From contig JAFLSE010000001.1 of NCBI GenBank assembly GCA_022511075.1, forward strand, positions 1-64,000: a DNA stretch of 64,000 bases. Direction: 5' to 3'. This document shows, in pieces, positions 38,449 to 46,544 of the stretch. This stretch comes from Prevotella sp. GTDB taxonomy: Bacteria; Bacteroidota; Bacteroidia; Bacteroidales; Bacteroidaceae. The notes under the pieces are model-generated. The model worked only from the letters and a program-made list of their open reading frames with translations. It ran no database searches and was not told the origin of the DNA. A program made the position numbers and the translations under genes. The first letter of the stretch is position 1, and each line of letters starts with the position of its first letter.

Positions 38449-38868
38449 ATGAACATAGACAAGATTAAGGAAAAAATAGAAAACGAACCGAATATGTCCA
38501 CGGCTTTGGGAATGGAATTTTTCTCTACGCCTGAGGACGACACTTGCATAGGACGAATGAAGGTTGACGAGCGCACTCGCCAACCTTTCGGTTTCTTGAG
38601 CGGAGGCGCATCGCTGGCTCTTGCCGAAAACGTGGCAGGCATAGGCAGCAATGCCATTTGCGACGGTAGTGTGTGCGTAGGCATAAACGTGTGCGGCAAC
38701 CACGTAAAGGCAGTGGCAGAAGGCGACACCGTCACTGCACACGGCAAACTTGTGAACAAGGGCAACAAGATTCATGTTTGGCACGTTGAAGTAACCAACT
38801 CCGCAGGAGAATTGGTATCTACAATACAGGTGACAAACTACGTTATAGACCCCGAAAAGAAACTCTGA
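38449..38868 (+). CDS. Hotdog-fold acyl-CoA thioesterase (PaaI/MenI-like)
   Basis: A 139-residue hotdog protein. The core helix and loop FGFLSGGASLALAENVAG and VCVGINVCGNHVKAVAEGDTVTA are typical of the PaaI/YbdB group, which includes the DHNA-CoA thioesterase of menaquinone synthesis. The gene directly precedes an isochorismate synthase, so I infer a menaquinone role (MenI). A more general thioesterase function is possible. It is separated by 3 bases from the ROK gene and 17 from the next gene. Confidence 0.85.
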   Translation: MNIDKIKEKIENEPNMSTALGMEFFSTPEDDTCIGRMKVDERTRQPFGFLSGGASLALAENVAGIGSNAICDGSVCVGINVCGNHVKAVAEGDTVTAHGKLVNKGNKIHVWHVEVTNSAGELVSTIQVTNYVIDPEKKL

Positions 38869-38885
38869 TACATCACAGCTATACA

Positions 38886-39890
38886 ATGAGAAGTTTTGCA
38901 CTATACCGTTTTCCGCACCAGGACCATTATATACAAATAAAGGGCAAGGCAACCACCCTGCCCGACCTCACTTCATTGGGCGAATGCAGCGGATTTGTAG
39001 TAGCACCATTTGCCGTTTCGCCCGACACTCCTATTGTGCTTATCAATCCTTCCGACATATATATAAATAAGGTGGATAGCACATCCATGGAAAACGAAGA
39101 TGCGCCCTCAACAATAACGACAAACAGCGACAAGACACAATATCTTCGCGACTTCGCAATTTTTCACGACAGACTGGCAAGCGGTGAGTTTACGAAAATA
39201 GTACTTGCACGCACCTCGTCTGCCTATTGCAGTAGCACACCCATGCAACTTTTCACCCGTGCCTGCAACCTCTATCCGCGAATGTTCATTGCACTCGTCT
39301 CAACTCCATACACAGGCACATGGCTCGCCGCCACGCCGGAAGTGCTGCTCGAAAAAGCCAGCGAACGATGGCGGACAATGGCACTTGCCGGCACTATGAG
39401 AGTGGGCGACATAGAATGGTCGCAGAAAAACATCGAGGAGCAACGTATTGTAGCCCAATACATTTCAAGGTGCTTAGGCACATACGCAGACCATTTCAGC
39501 GAAGAAGGTCCTTACGCAGTGAGGGCAGGCGGTCTTGTGCACCTTCGCAGCGACTTCACCTTCAAACTCAAATCTCCATCCGACTTTGGAAATCTTGTTG
39601 CCGCCCTCCACCCCACCCCTGCCGTATGCGGCTTGCCAAAGGACGATACCTATAAGTTCATCATTGCCAACGAATCAATCAACCGCAAATATTACAGTGG
39701 TTTCATGGGGCCTATAAACATCATAGACAATACCCGTCTATATGTTACCCTCCGCTGCATGCACATACAGGACAACAATATCTGCACCCTATATGCCGGC
39801 GGTGGACTGATGAAAGAAAGCCTTGCCGAAAACGAGTGGGCAGAGACCGAAGACAAAATGGAAACGATGAAGCGCTTGCTTTTAGAGTAG
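38886..39890 (+). CDS. menF: Isochorismate synthase
   Basis: A 334-residue chorismate-binding enzyme, somewhat shorter than the 390 or so residues of EntC because the N-terminal part is reduced. Family blocks are KIVLARTSS, TWLAATPEVLLEK, ALAGTMRVGD, LHPTPAVCGLPKD, YYSGFMGPI and LYAGGGLMKES. It converts chorismate to isochorismate, the first step to menaquinone. The preceding thioesterase fits the same pathway, but menD and the rest are not downstream: the next gene is convergent and begins one base later. Confidence 0.9.
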   Translation: MRSFALYRFPHQDHYIQIKGKATTLPDLTSLGECSGFVVAPFAVSPDTPIVLINPSDIYINKVDSTSMENEDAPSTITTNSDKTQYLRDFAIFHDRLASGEFTKIVLARTSSAYCSSTPMQLFTRACNLYPRMFIALVSTPYTGTWLAATPEVLLEKASERWRTMALAGTMRVGDIEWSQKNIEEQRIVAQYISRCLGTYADHFSEEGPYAVRAGGLVHLRSDFTFKLKSPSDFGNLVAALHPTPAVCGLPKDDTYKFIIANESINRKYYSGFMGPINIIDNTRLYVTLRCMHIQDNNICTLYAGGGLMKESLAENEWAETEDKMETMKRLLLE

Positions 39891-41348
39891 CTATAAAAGA
39901 ACTTTTTCTATACCTTGTTCCCTGTGACAAATCCTTACCTCTATACCAAATTTCTCGTGGATATGCTCAGCAAGATGTTGCGCGCTGTATACACTGCGAT
40001 GCTGTCCGCCTGTGCATCCAAACGAAAACATCAGCGACGTGAACCCCCGTTCGATATAGCGTGCCACATGGGCATCGGCAAGCTTATAGATACTTTCCAA
40101 GAATGCAAGTATTTCGCCGTCGTCTTCGAGGAAACGTATCACCGGTTCGTCAAGTCCCGTCAAATTCTTGTATGGCTCATATCGTCCAGGGTTATGCGTT
40201 GAACGGCAGTCAAATACATATCCGCCCCCATTTCCAGACCCATCTTCTGGTATACCTTTCTTGTACGAGAAACTGAAAATCCTTACCACCAACGGTCCTT
40301 TGCCGTCATATTTTGAAAGCATAGCAACTTGTTCCACTTGTGAAAAGCATGCCAGTTCCGTAAGCTGGCGCAATACTTCCATCATATACGGATAATGAAA
40401 ACAGTCAAGCTTCAGCAGTTCGTGCAAATTCTGTATTGCTGCCGGAATGCTGTCAATAAAATATTTCTTTTTCTCGAAATATCCTCTAAAACCATATGCA
40501 CCAAGCACTTGCAGTGTGCGGAAAAGTACGAACAAACACAGACGGTTTACAAAGTGACGCTTCGTAGGTTGTTCGATATAGTCACCGAGTGCTTCATAAT
40601 ATTCCTTCACAAGTTCACGTCGTAGCTTGTGTGGATATTTTGCCGATGCCTGCCAAAGGAATGAGGCGACATCATAGTAAAAAGGTCCTCGCCTGCCACC
40701 CTGATAGTCTATAAAATGAGGCTTACCCTCATCGTCGAGCATCACGTTGCGTGCCTGAAAGTCACGATACATAAAAGAGTCACACTTCTCTTCCGTTAGG
40801 TCTTTGGCAAACTTACGGAAGTCGGCTTCTAATTCCACCTCGTTGAACTCCAGTCCAGTGGCTTTCAAGAAGCAATACTTGAAATAGTTGAGGTCAAAAA
40901 ATACACTTTCCTCATTAAATTCTTCCTGTGGATAGCAGTACGAGAAATCTAATCCCTTTGCGCCATGCATCTGCATATTTGGCAGTTGGCGTATCGTTTC
41001 TGCAAGCAACTGATGTTCCTCGGTGGTATATTGTCCTCCACCTTTTCGTCCAGATGCAATAGCGTCATATAGAGAGGTGTTGCCTAAATCGGTTTGCAGA
41101 TAGCGTATATGGTCACTGCTAACAGCGAGAATCGTCGGCACGGGCAACTGGCAACTGGCAAAGTGTTTGGTAAGATGCAAAAACGCCTCATTCTCGTCCT
41201 TGTTCGTACCTACCACGCCAATCACACTTTGCCATTCATTGTTTGTGAGACGAAAATATTGGCGGTTGCTGCCTGAGCCTTGAAGTCGCTCTACCACAGG
41301 CTCCTTGCCACACCATTCTCGATACAACTCAACAAGTTTCTCCATCAC
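39891..41348 (-). CDS. Aminoglycoside-phosphotransferase-like kinase fused to a RapZ C-terminal domain
   Basis: A 485-residue fusion. Residues about 1-320 are an APH-type kinase close to AmgK sugar kinases: QGSGSNRQYFRL at the nucleotide loop, and FMYRDFQARNVMLDDEG for the catalytic loop, where arginine replaces the usual histidine. FIDYQGGRRGPFYYDVASFLW follows. Residues about 345-485 match the RapZ C-terminal domain (GYVFDCRSTHNPGRYEPYK, FGCTGGQHRSVYSA), which binds glucosamine 6-phosphate in Escherichia coli. I infer a cell-wall amino-sugar recycling kinase or sensor. It is followed by the outer-membrane barrel gene upstream at 19 bases. No nucleotidyltransferase partner (MurU) is adjacent. 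Confidence 0.88.
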   Translation of the reverse strand: MMEKLVELYREWCGKEPVVERLQGSGSNRQYFRLTNNEWQSVIGVVGTNKDENEAFLHLTKHFASCQLPVPTILAVSSDHIRYLQTDLGNTSLYDAIASGRKGGGQYTTEEHQLLAETIRQLPNMQMHGAKGLDFSYCYPQEEFNEESVFFDLNYFKYCFLKATGLEFNEVELEADFRKFAKDLTEEKCDSFMYRDFQARNVMLDDEGKPHFIDYQGGRRGPFYYDVASFLWQASAKYPHKLRRELVKEYYEALGDYIEQPTKRHFVNRLCLFVLFRTLQVLGAYGFRGYFEKKKYFIDSIPAAIQNLHELLKLDCFHYPYMMEVLRQLTELACFSQVEQVAMLSKYDGKGPLVVRIFSFSYKKGIPEDGSGNGGGYVFDCRSTHNPGRYEPYKNLTGLDEPVIRFLEDDGEILAFLESIYKLADAHVARYIERGFTSLMFSFGCTGGQHRSVYSAQHLAEHIHEKFGIEVRICHREQGIEKVLL

Positions 41349-41366
41349 ACGGATGCGTAATGTATT

Positions 41367-41954
41367 TTAGAAATAGCATGCAGCAGAAATCTGCCATGAA
41401 TTACTCTTTACATCAGACTTACCTATGTTGGTAAAATTTAAGTCACCGGTCTTTCCGCATGCAATGTTATATACTGCTCCAATCTCAAGATAGTCGAACA
41501 AACGTACACCTGCGCCTAAGTTTACACTCATGTTAGATTTCTTTAATGCCATATTTCCTATAGCTGATGAGAATGTCTTATTGCCTATATTAAATCCAAT
41601 TTGCGGACCTGCTGCAAAATATATTCCAGCCAAGTCGCCTAGACCAATGTTGTAGCGTAGATTTACAGGTACGTTGATATTCTTCTGAGTTATTTTTATT
41701 CCGCTTTCTTTTATTTCCGCCTCACGCTGGTCATAAAGCGCGGCGATGTCAAAGCCCAATCCCATAAGAGGAACCTTAAACTTCAGTGTAGGACCAACGA
41801 AAAATCCTGCTTTGTTTTCTGCTTTTAAAACATCTTTGTCAAAACTCATATCAGAAATATTGAGTCCGCCCTTGATACCAAGGCTCACTTGTGCCTGCGC
41901 AGGCATTGCCATAAAGGCAAAAAATGCAAAAAACGCACAAATTATTTTCTTCAT
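41367..41954 (-). CDS. Outer-membrane beta-barrel protein
   Basis: A 195-residue protein with a signal peptide (MKKIICAFFAFFAFMAMPAQAQ) and alternating strands (VSLGIKGGLNISDMSF, LRYNIGLGDLAGIYFAAGPQIGFNIG) ending in WQISAACYF with a terminal aromatic, as in small PorT/OMP_b-brl_2-type barrels. It is a structural outer-membrane protein of unknown role. A minus-strand -7 element TAATTTTG lies at 42009-42002. Confidence 0.85.
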   Translation of the reverse strand: MKKIICAFFAFFAFMAMPAQAQVSLGIKGGLNISDMSFDKDVLKAENKAGFFVGPTLKFKVPLMGLGFDIAALYDQREAEIKESGIKITQKNINVPVNLRYNIGLGDLAGIYFAAGPQIGFNIGNKTFSSAIGNMALKKSNMSVNLGAGVRLFDYLEIGAVYNIACGKTGDLNFTNIGKSDVKSNSWQISAACYF

Positions 41955-42058
41955 TTTAACCTTTAAATTATTGATTAATATTCTTTATTAAATTATCGTG
42001 GCAAAATTACGAAATAAATTTCAAATAACATTCATTTTCGGCTTTTTTTTCATAAAAA

Positions 42059-42090
42059 TTTGGTGGTTACGTTTTTTATTACTACCTTTG
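42059..42090 (+). promoter_or_regulatory. Promoter of the tRNA-Thr/tRNA-Gly pair
   Basis: TTTG (42059-42062) and TACCTTTG (42083-42090) have a 20-base spacer, a perfect consensus match. The first tRNA begins 23 bases downstream. Confidence 0.85.
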
Positions 42091-42113
42091 CAGTTGGATT
42101 TTAGCAAAGTGTT

Positions 42114-42186
42114 GCCGACATGGCTCAGTTGGTAGAGCAATTCATTCGTAATGAATAGGTCGCGGGTTCGAGTCCCGCTGTCGGCT
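42114..42186 (+). tRNA. tRNA-Thr(CGT)
   Basis: Acceptor arms GCCGACA (42114-42120) and TGTCGGC (42179-42185) pair fully, and the anticodon stem CATT/AATG surrounds a loop with anticodon CGT. The T arm GCGGG TTCGAGT CCCGC is canonical. The CCA end is not encoded. It is transcribed with tRNA-Gly, 11 bases downstream. Confidence 0.93.
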
Positions 42187-42197
42187 CTCTTTGTCAT

Positions 42198-42270
42198 GCG
42201 GTAGTAGCTCAGTTGGTAGAGCATCGGCTTCCCAAGCCGAGGGTCACGGGTTCGAGTCCCGCTTACCGCT
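42198..42270 (+). tRNA. tRNA-Gly(CCC)
   Basis: Acceptor arms GCGGTAG (42198-42204) and TTACCGC (42263-42269) pair with one G-U. The anticodon stem TCGGC/GCCGA closes the loop TTCCCAA, giving anticodon CCC. The T arm GCGGG TTCGAGT CCCGC... is standard. Its 3' part lies antisense to the last codons of the radical SAM gene. Confidence 0.92.
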
Positions 42271-43197
42271 CAAATACGCATTCATAAATATTTTATCTCC
42301 TTGCCTTGCATCAATCTTTTGGAGATGGTTGTTCAAAAGATTTGTAAACTCATAATTCTTTAATCCCCATTGCGGTGCGATGAGTAGGTTTGCCGGCGAC
42401 TGACTGACAAACCTTTCCAAAACAATAGATGAACGAAGCAATCTTATGTAATTTGTTACAAGATTAATATATTCCTCAATACTATAAAGATGGAAAGGCG
42501 ATTGTTGATATATTTCCGCAAGTCGTGTGTTTCTTATCACCTGCAACTGATGAATTTTCAACGTTGTGAGAGGTAGCCGTGATATTATCGGGGCTTGTCG
42601 AAGACTTTCGGCTGCATCCTCGTATGGTAGTCCGAGTATTATGTGACCTCCGCAAATAATTCTCCTATCAGCCGTGGCTCTGACAACCTTTTCAACACAT
42701 TCGAAAGTATGTCCACGATTGATACGTTGCAAAGTATCGTTGTTAGCACTCTCTATGCCATATTCTATAACAACAAATGTAGTGCGCGAAAGTTCTGCTA
42801 AATAATCAAGAAAATCTTCAGAAACACAGTCAGGACGAGTGCCTATTATTATACCAACAACATCGGGAACCGCGAGTGCTTCCTCATACATCCTGCGAAG
42901 TACGTTTAGCGGTGCGTCGGTATTGGTATATGCCTGAAAATAGGCAAGATATTTCATTTCTGGATATTTGTGCACAAAAAAGCGTTTCCCCTCTTCAAGC
43001 TGCTGCGTTATGCTTGTGTTGCATTGACAATATGATGGGGTGAAAGTGAGATTGTTGCAATATATACAACCACCAGTACCAATACGCCCATCACGATTAG
43101 GACAAGTCATACCGGCATTTACCGATATTTTCTGCACCTTGAACGGAAACAGCGTCTTCAGCCACGAGCCGTAGTCATTGTATCTTTTCTCATTCAC
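42244..43197 (-). CDS. YhcC-family radical SAM protein
   Basis: A 317-residue protein. The CxxxCxxC cluster motif is modified in this family: the ligands are spread as NAGMTCPNRDGRIGTGGCIYCNN near residue 30. The rest of the partial TIM barrel follows (GIIIGTRPDC, VIEYGIESANNDTLQRINRGH, GGHIILGLPYEDA). The GTG start at 43197 overlaps the TPR stop by 4 bases (GTGA). The last 9 or so codons lie inside the tRNA-Gly gene on the other strand, and no earlier stop exists, so gene and tRNA truly overlap. The substrate of YhcC proteins is unknown. Confidence 0.88.
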   Translation of the reverse strand: MNEKRYNDYGSWLKTLFPFKVQKISVNAGMTCPNRDGRIGTGGCIYCNNLTFTPSYCQCNTSITQQLEEGKRFFVHKYPEMKYLAYFQAYTNTDAPLNVLRRMYEEALAVPDVVGIIIGTRPDCVSEDFLDYLAELSRTTFVVIEYGIESANNDTLQRINRGHTFECVEKVVRATADRRIICGGHIILGLPYEDAAESLRQAPIISRLPLTTLKIHQLQVIRNTRLAEIYQQSPFHLYSIEEYINLVTNYIRLLRSSIVLERFVSQSPANLLIAPQWGLKNYEFTNLLNNHLQKIDARQGDKIFMNAYLSGKRDSNP

Positions 43198-44414
43198 AGT
43201 TGGTTCACGATCTTGTCCATCTCCTCAAATTGCTTTCCCATATTGAGATTCAGATATATACGGTATAGTGCCGGCGCCCATTGCATCTTATCATCAGGAC
43301 TAAGCAGACGATATTTCTCCATATACAGCAGTGCTTTTTTATATATCTCTTTTAGTGCTGTATTGTTCTTACGCTGTGCATTGGGCTCTTTCTCCAATTT
43401 TAGAGCCTCGTTCAGGCATGCCGTACCTGCATAGTAATATACGTCAGGTATTGTGTCGTTTAGCGATATAAACTTGTCGCAAACGGCTATACATTCATTG
43501 TTTTGCTCCATATTGAGCAATGTATTGCCCTTTGCCAGCAGCACAAGCTGCCAATTTTCGTCATTCCTTAGGGCTTCGTTACAAAGTTCCAATGCCTCGT
43601 CAAGCTGATTGTGTTTTGTGTACCAGTCTTGCAGGTAAATGAAGAAATACGGATGTCTCGTAAATTGTCTGAAACCACGACGCAGCGTGGCAATATAATT
43701 TGTAGTATCGCCCAATTCCCTATACGCCTCTGCTTTATACTGAGCAAGCGTTAGTCTATGGGCATTGTCGCGCTGTGCTATGTCAGCATATTTTAGTACC
43801 TTATTCATATCACCCAACTTGTATCCGCAATATGTTGCCAGATATGCTGCTTTCGGCATAAGCGTATCACTGTTCAGATAGTTATATTCTTCCTTGAACA
43901 AAGGCTGATTAACACAGTCAAGATAAGTGTCGAAAAACTCAAACGCCGCCTTATAGTCATTATTCCTCATAAAATATGAGCCTCCATAAAATAGATTTGG
44001 ACGATATGCGTTCAGCTTTTGTGCGTGCTTGCTGCGATATTCCACCTTGTCGCCTTCTTTTTCTACTTTTTGTGCAGAAACAGAATCAAGCGCCTCAAAA
44101 ATGCGAAACATCTCTTTTGCGTATGAAAAAAATTTTACTGTATCATATTTTTGTCCAAGATACAGTTGCTCATTGCCCAATGCATATTGTTTCTCCACAG
44201 CCTCATACCACGTAAGATACACCTTGTCTGTTTTCCTTGCCTCTTCGCTGTTTGCCAGCTGGTCAGTCATCAGTTGTATAGCTTTGTCAAGTTCCTTGCC
44301 GTTTTTTATCAGCGTGCGAGCCTGCGACAAATCCTTTTTCAGCTGTTTCGTTTGTGCGTTAGTATGATGTAAAACTGTGACTGACAAGAATATTATAAAT
44401 AAAATCTTTTGCAT
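43194..44414 (-). CDS. Secreted or periplasmic TPR protein
   Basis: A 406-residue protein started at MQKILFIIFLSVTVLHHTNAQ, a signal peptide; an upstream start at 44471 would disrupt it. Repeated TPR helices run through most of the length (AAFEFFDTYLDCVNQPLF, AQYKAEAYRELGDTTNYIATL, DEALELCNEALRNDENWQLVLLAKGNTLLNMEQ). It probably acts as a protein-interaction scaffold in the periplasm. It is coupled to the radical SAM gene by a 4-base overlap. A minus-strand TAACTTTG at 44448-44441 is a likely -7 element. Confidence 0.8.
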   Translation of the reverse strand: MQKILFIIFLSVTVLHHTNAQTKQLKKDLSQARTLIKNGKELDKAIQLMTDQLANSEEARKTDKVYLTWYEAVEKQYALGNEQLYLGQKYDTVKFFSYAKEMFRIFEALDSVSAQKVEKEGDKVEYRSKHAQKLNAYRPNLFYGGSYFMRNNDYKAAFEFFDTYLDCVNQPLFKEEYNYLNSDTLMPKAAYLATYCGYKLGDMNKVLKYADIAQRDNAHRLTLAQYKAEAYRELGDTTNYIATLRRGFRQFTRHPYFFIYLQDWYTKHNQLDEALELCNEALRNDENWQLVLLAKGNTLLNMEQNNECIAVCDKFISLNDTIPDVYYYAGTACLNEALKLEKEPNAQRKNNTALKEIYKKALLYMEKYRLLSPDDKMQWAPALYRIYLNLNMGKQFEEMDKIVNQL

Positions 44415-44448
44415 ATTATCCTGAAAATTTATTGTGGGTGCAAAGTTA

Positions 44449-44855
44449 CTATTTTTTTGTATAAGACACATTGTATAGCAGCATAAAAAATATTAAATTT
44501 TCTGATTAATATGTGAAAGGACAGTCTGGGATTGGTATACTTAGCTTCAATTGGCATCGCATCTTGCTTCGATGCCAATCGAAACCTACTTCGTTGGCAG
44601 ACGAACCTATATGCGTCAAACCACTAAATAAAATCAAATTTGTTACATTGTTACATAAAAAGATTGTTTGCAATAGGTATATTTATAAATTTTCTTCATT
44701 TATTGCATAAATATAAGCTAATTCGCATAATTTTATACGTAAATCAAACATATTTGCATTTTTTTTCGTATCTTTGCACACGTATCACCAAATTTATTAT
44801 ATTATGGGTATGCTAAAGCATATAACAAACAAATGCTTTCTAATTTAATAGGATT
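44449..44855. other. AT-rich spacer before the restriction island
   Basis: A stretch of about 400 bases without a credible gene. ATTGGCATCG (44550-44559) and CGATGCCAAT (44570-44579) form a perfect 10-base inverted repeat with a 10-base loop, and a smaller TTCGT/ACGAA pair follows. TATCTTTG at 44769-44776 is a plus-strand -7 element, likely the promoter of the ATPase operon, although its -33 is unclear. The base composition becomes markedly more AT-rich here, as in the following island. Confidence 0.6.
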
Positions 44856-45938
44856 ATGGATGGTTTTAAGAATATAGAAATTAATAATTTCAGAGGCATC
44901 AAGCATCTGGAGATAGACGATTTCTCCCGTGTCAATGTATTTCTTGGACAGAATAGTTCTGGCAAGAGCACCATATTGGAGTGCTTAATGCTGGCTGTGG
45001 GAATGTCTAATCCAGATTTGCCTCAGACTATCAATACAATCAGGGCACGAAACTATAGCAATTTTGTAGATTTGACTTATATGTTTCCAAACTTTGACAC
45101 GAAAGTGAAACCAGAAATATCGGCAGAGTTGTTTGATGGTACAAAGCGTGATCTGAAACTCAGTATGACGTATGTCTTTGACGAGAAATCACAAGCCGAC
45201 AATCAGCAAAACGGTCAGATACCCACATCAGAGACAAAGATTTTTTTGAATACTCTGAAGATGGAATTTGAGGTAGAGGCTGCCCAAGTGAAAAACAACT
45301 ATGAGTGCAGTGTGACAATTAATCAACAGGGATTTGTCACAAACAAGAAATTAGCAGAAGATTATCTGGAAAAGAATAGCGTGGCTTTTCTTCCCGCAGA
45401 TTTGTCAGCTGGCAATCCTGCCAATGATTTGGTGGAATTGGCAAAACGGAAAAAGAAAGATTTGGTTGCAGGGTTATTAAATAAGTTTGACAGTCGTATT
45501 ACTACAATTGAGATATTGGGCAACTTAGCTTATGTAGGGTTGGAAGGCATTGACCAATTACTGACCGTCAATATGATGGGTGATGGATTGCGTCGCTATC
45601 TAAATATTGTTGCAGCCTCTGCAAATCCTAAAAACAATATCATCCTAATAGACGAGATAGACAACGGTCTGCATTATTCTGCCTACAAAAAGCTATGGGA
45701 AGCTATCTTTGCTTTGGCAATTGATACGAACAAGCAAGTGTTCGTCACGACCCACAGCAAGGAAACCATATATAAACTTAACGAAATGTTGTCAGAGAAT
45801 CCCAACTATCAACAGGCATTCCGCCTTTACACGATAGCAAACACTCTGAAAAAAGGACACCAAGCCTACAAATATACTTTTGAGGGGCTGCAAGGAGCTT
45901 GTGAGAATGATGTGGAAATAAGAGGTATGGTGATATGA
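44856..45938 (+). CDS. OLD-like AAA ATPase
   Basis: A 360-residue SMC/RecF-like ATPase without a nuclease domain of its own. Walker A is LGQNSSGKST near residue 30, the signature-like region is MMGDGLRRYLNIVAAS and Walker B is IILIDEIDNGLH. The D-loop histidine motif VFVTTHSKE follows. This is the AAA_15/AAA_21 group found in defence systems. It overlaps the next gene by 4 bases (ATGA); the two together resemble ATPase-plus-Toprim pairs such as PARIS or OLD/Gabija-type systems. It lies in front of a restriction-modification cluster. Confidence 0.87.
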   Translation: MDGFKNIEINNFRGIKHLEIDDFSRVNVFLGQNSSGKSTILECLMLAVGMSNPDLPQTINTIRARNYSNFVDLTYMFPNFDTKVKPEISAELFDGTKRDLKLSMTYVFDEKSQADNQQNGQIPTSETKIFLNTLKMEFEVEAAQVKNNYECSVTINQQGFVTNKKLAEDYLEKNSVAFLPADLSAGNPANDLVELAKRKKKDLVAGLLNKFDSRITTIEILGNLAYVGLEGIDQLLTVNMMGDGLRRYLNIVAASANPKNNIILIDEIDNGLHYSAYKKLWEAIFALAIDTNKQVFVTTHSKETIYKLNEMLSENPNYQQAFRLYTIANTLKKGHQAYKYTFEGLQGACENDVEIRGMVI

Positions 45939-46531
45939 AAACGTTCTTGATAGTTGTTGAAGGAATTGCTGACGAAGTATTTATATCACAATATTTCCGT
46001 CACATTTTCGGAAATGAAGTCCCTGATAGTTGTTTTGTGAAGACTGATGGAAAAGACAATCGTCAGACTGCGATGAATCGAATGAGAGAAATGTCAGCCA
46101 ATGGCGGCATTAATCTTGTTATATTTGATGCTGATAAGGATATAGATAAAAGAAGGACAGAACTCTTGAAATGGAAGAAAGATGAAAATCTGGATTTTGA
46201 ATTATTCTTGATGCCAAATGATAAAGATTCTGGTGCACTGGAGGAATTATTGGAAAACATCATCAATCCAAATAATCGCCCTATAATGGAATGTTGGGAA
46301 AACTATGAGAAAGAACTCGTAAAGCTTGACATACCAGGACGTACTCCACCACCTTTAACCACTCCTGCTAAGAAAACCAAAATATACGGATATTTGGAGG
46401 CGTTGTTAAAACCGTCCGAGAAAGAGAGTATAAAAGAAAGAAAAAGAAAGTATTATAATACTCTGCACTGGAATTTTGACGATAAGTATTTAGAGCCACT
46501 GAAAGAGTTTTTATCTAAACATTTAAAATAA
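45935..46531 (+). CDS. Toprim-like (DUF3226/DUF4435-type) nuclease partner
   Basis: A 198-residue protein. The first segment FLIVVEGIADEVFISQYF supplies the Toprim glutamate (E9), and VIFDADKDIDKRR supplies the DxD. LMPNDKDSGALEELLENII is a typical feature of DUF3226. Toprim nucleases of this kind cut RNA or DNA when released by the partner ATPase; this role is inferred. Translation is coupled to the upstream ATPase. It ends 13 bases before the methyltransferase. Confidence 0.75.
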   Translation: MKTFLIVVEGIADEVFISQYFRHIFGNEVPDSCFVKTDGKDNRQTAMNRMREMSANGGINLVIFDADKDIDKRRTELLKWKKDENLDFELFLMPNDKDSGALEELLENIINPNNRPIMECWENYEKELVKLDIPGRTPPPLTTPAKKTKIYGYLEALLKPSEKESIKERKRKYYNTLHWNFDDKYLEPLKEFLSKHLK

Positions 46532-46544
46532 CGATAAAACGGAA

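Noticed and set aside
42021..42224. Minus-strand 67-codon frame over tRNA-Thr and tRNA-Gly
   Set aside because: The peptide is the familiar antisense reading of tRNA genes (GTRTRDL...), with no other support.
44513..44710. Plus-strand 65-codon frame in the gap before the defence island
   Set aside because: It contains the palindrome and a non-protein-like composition; no ribosome binding site or promoter fits.
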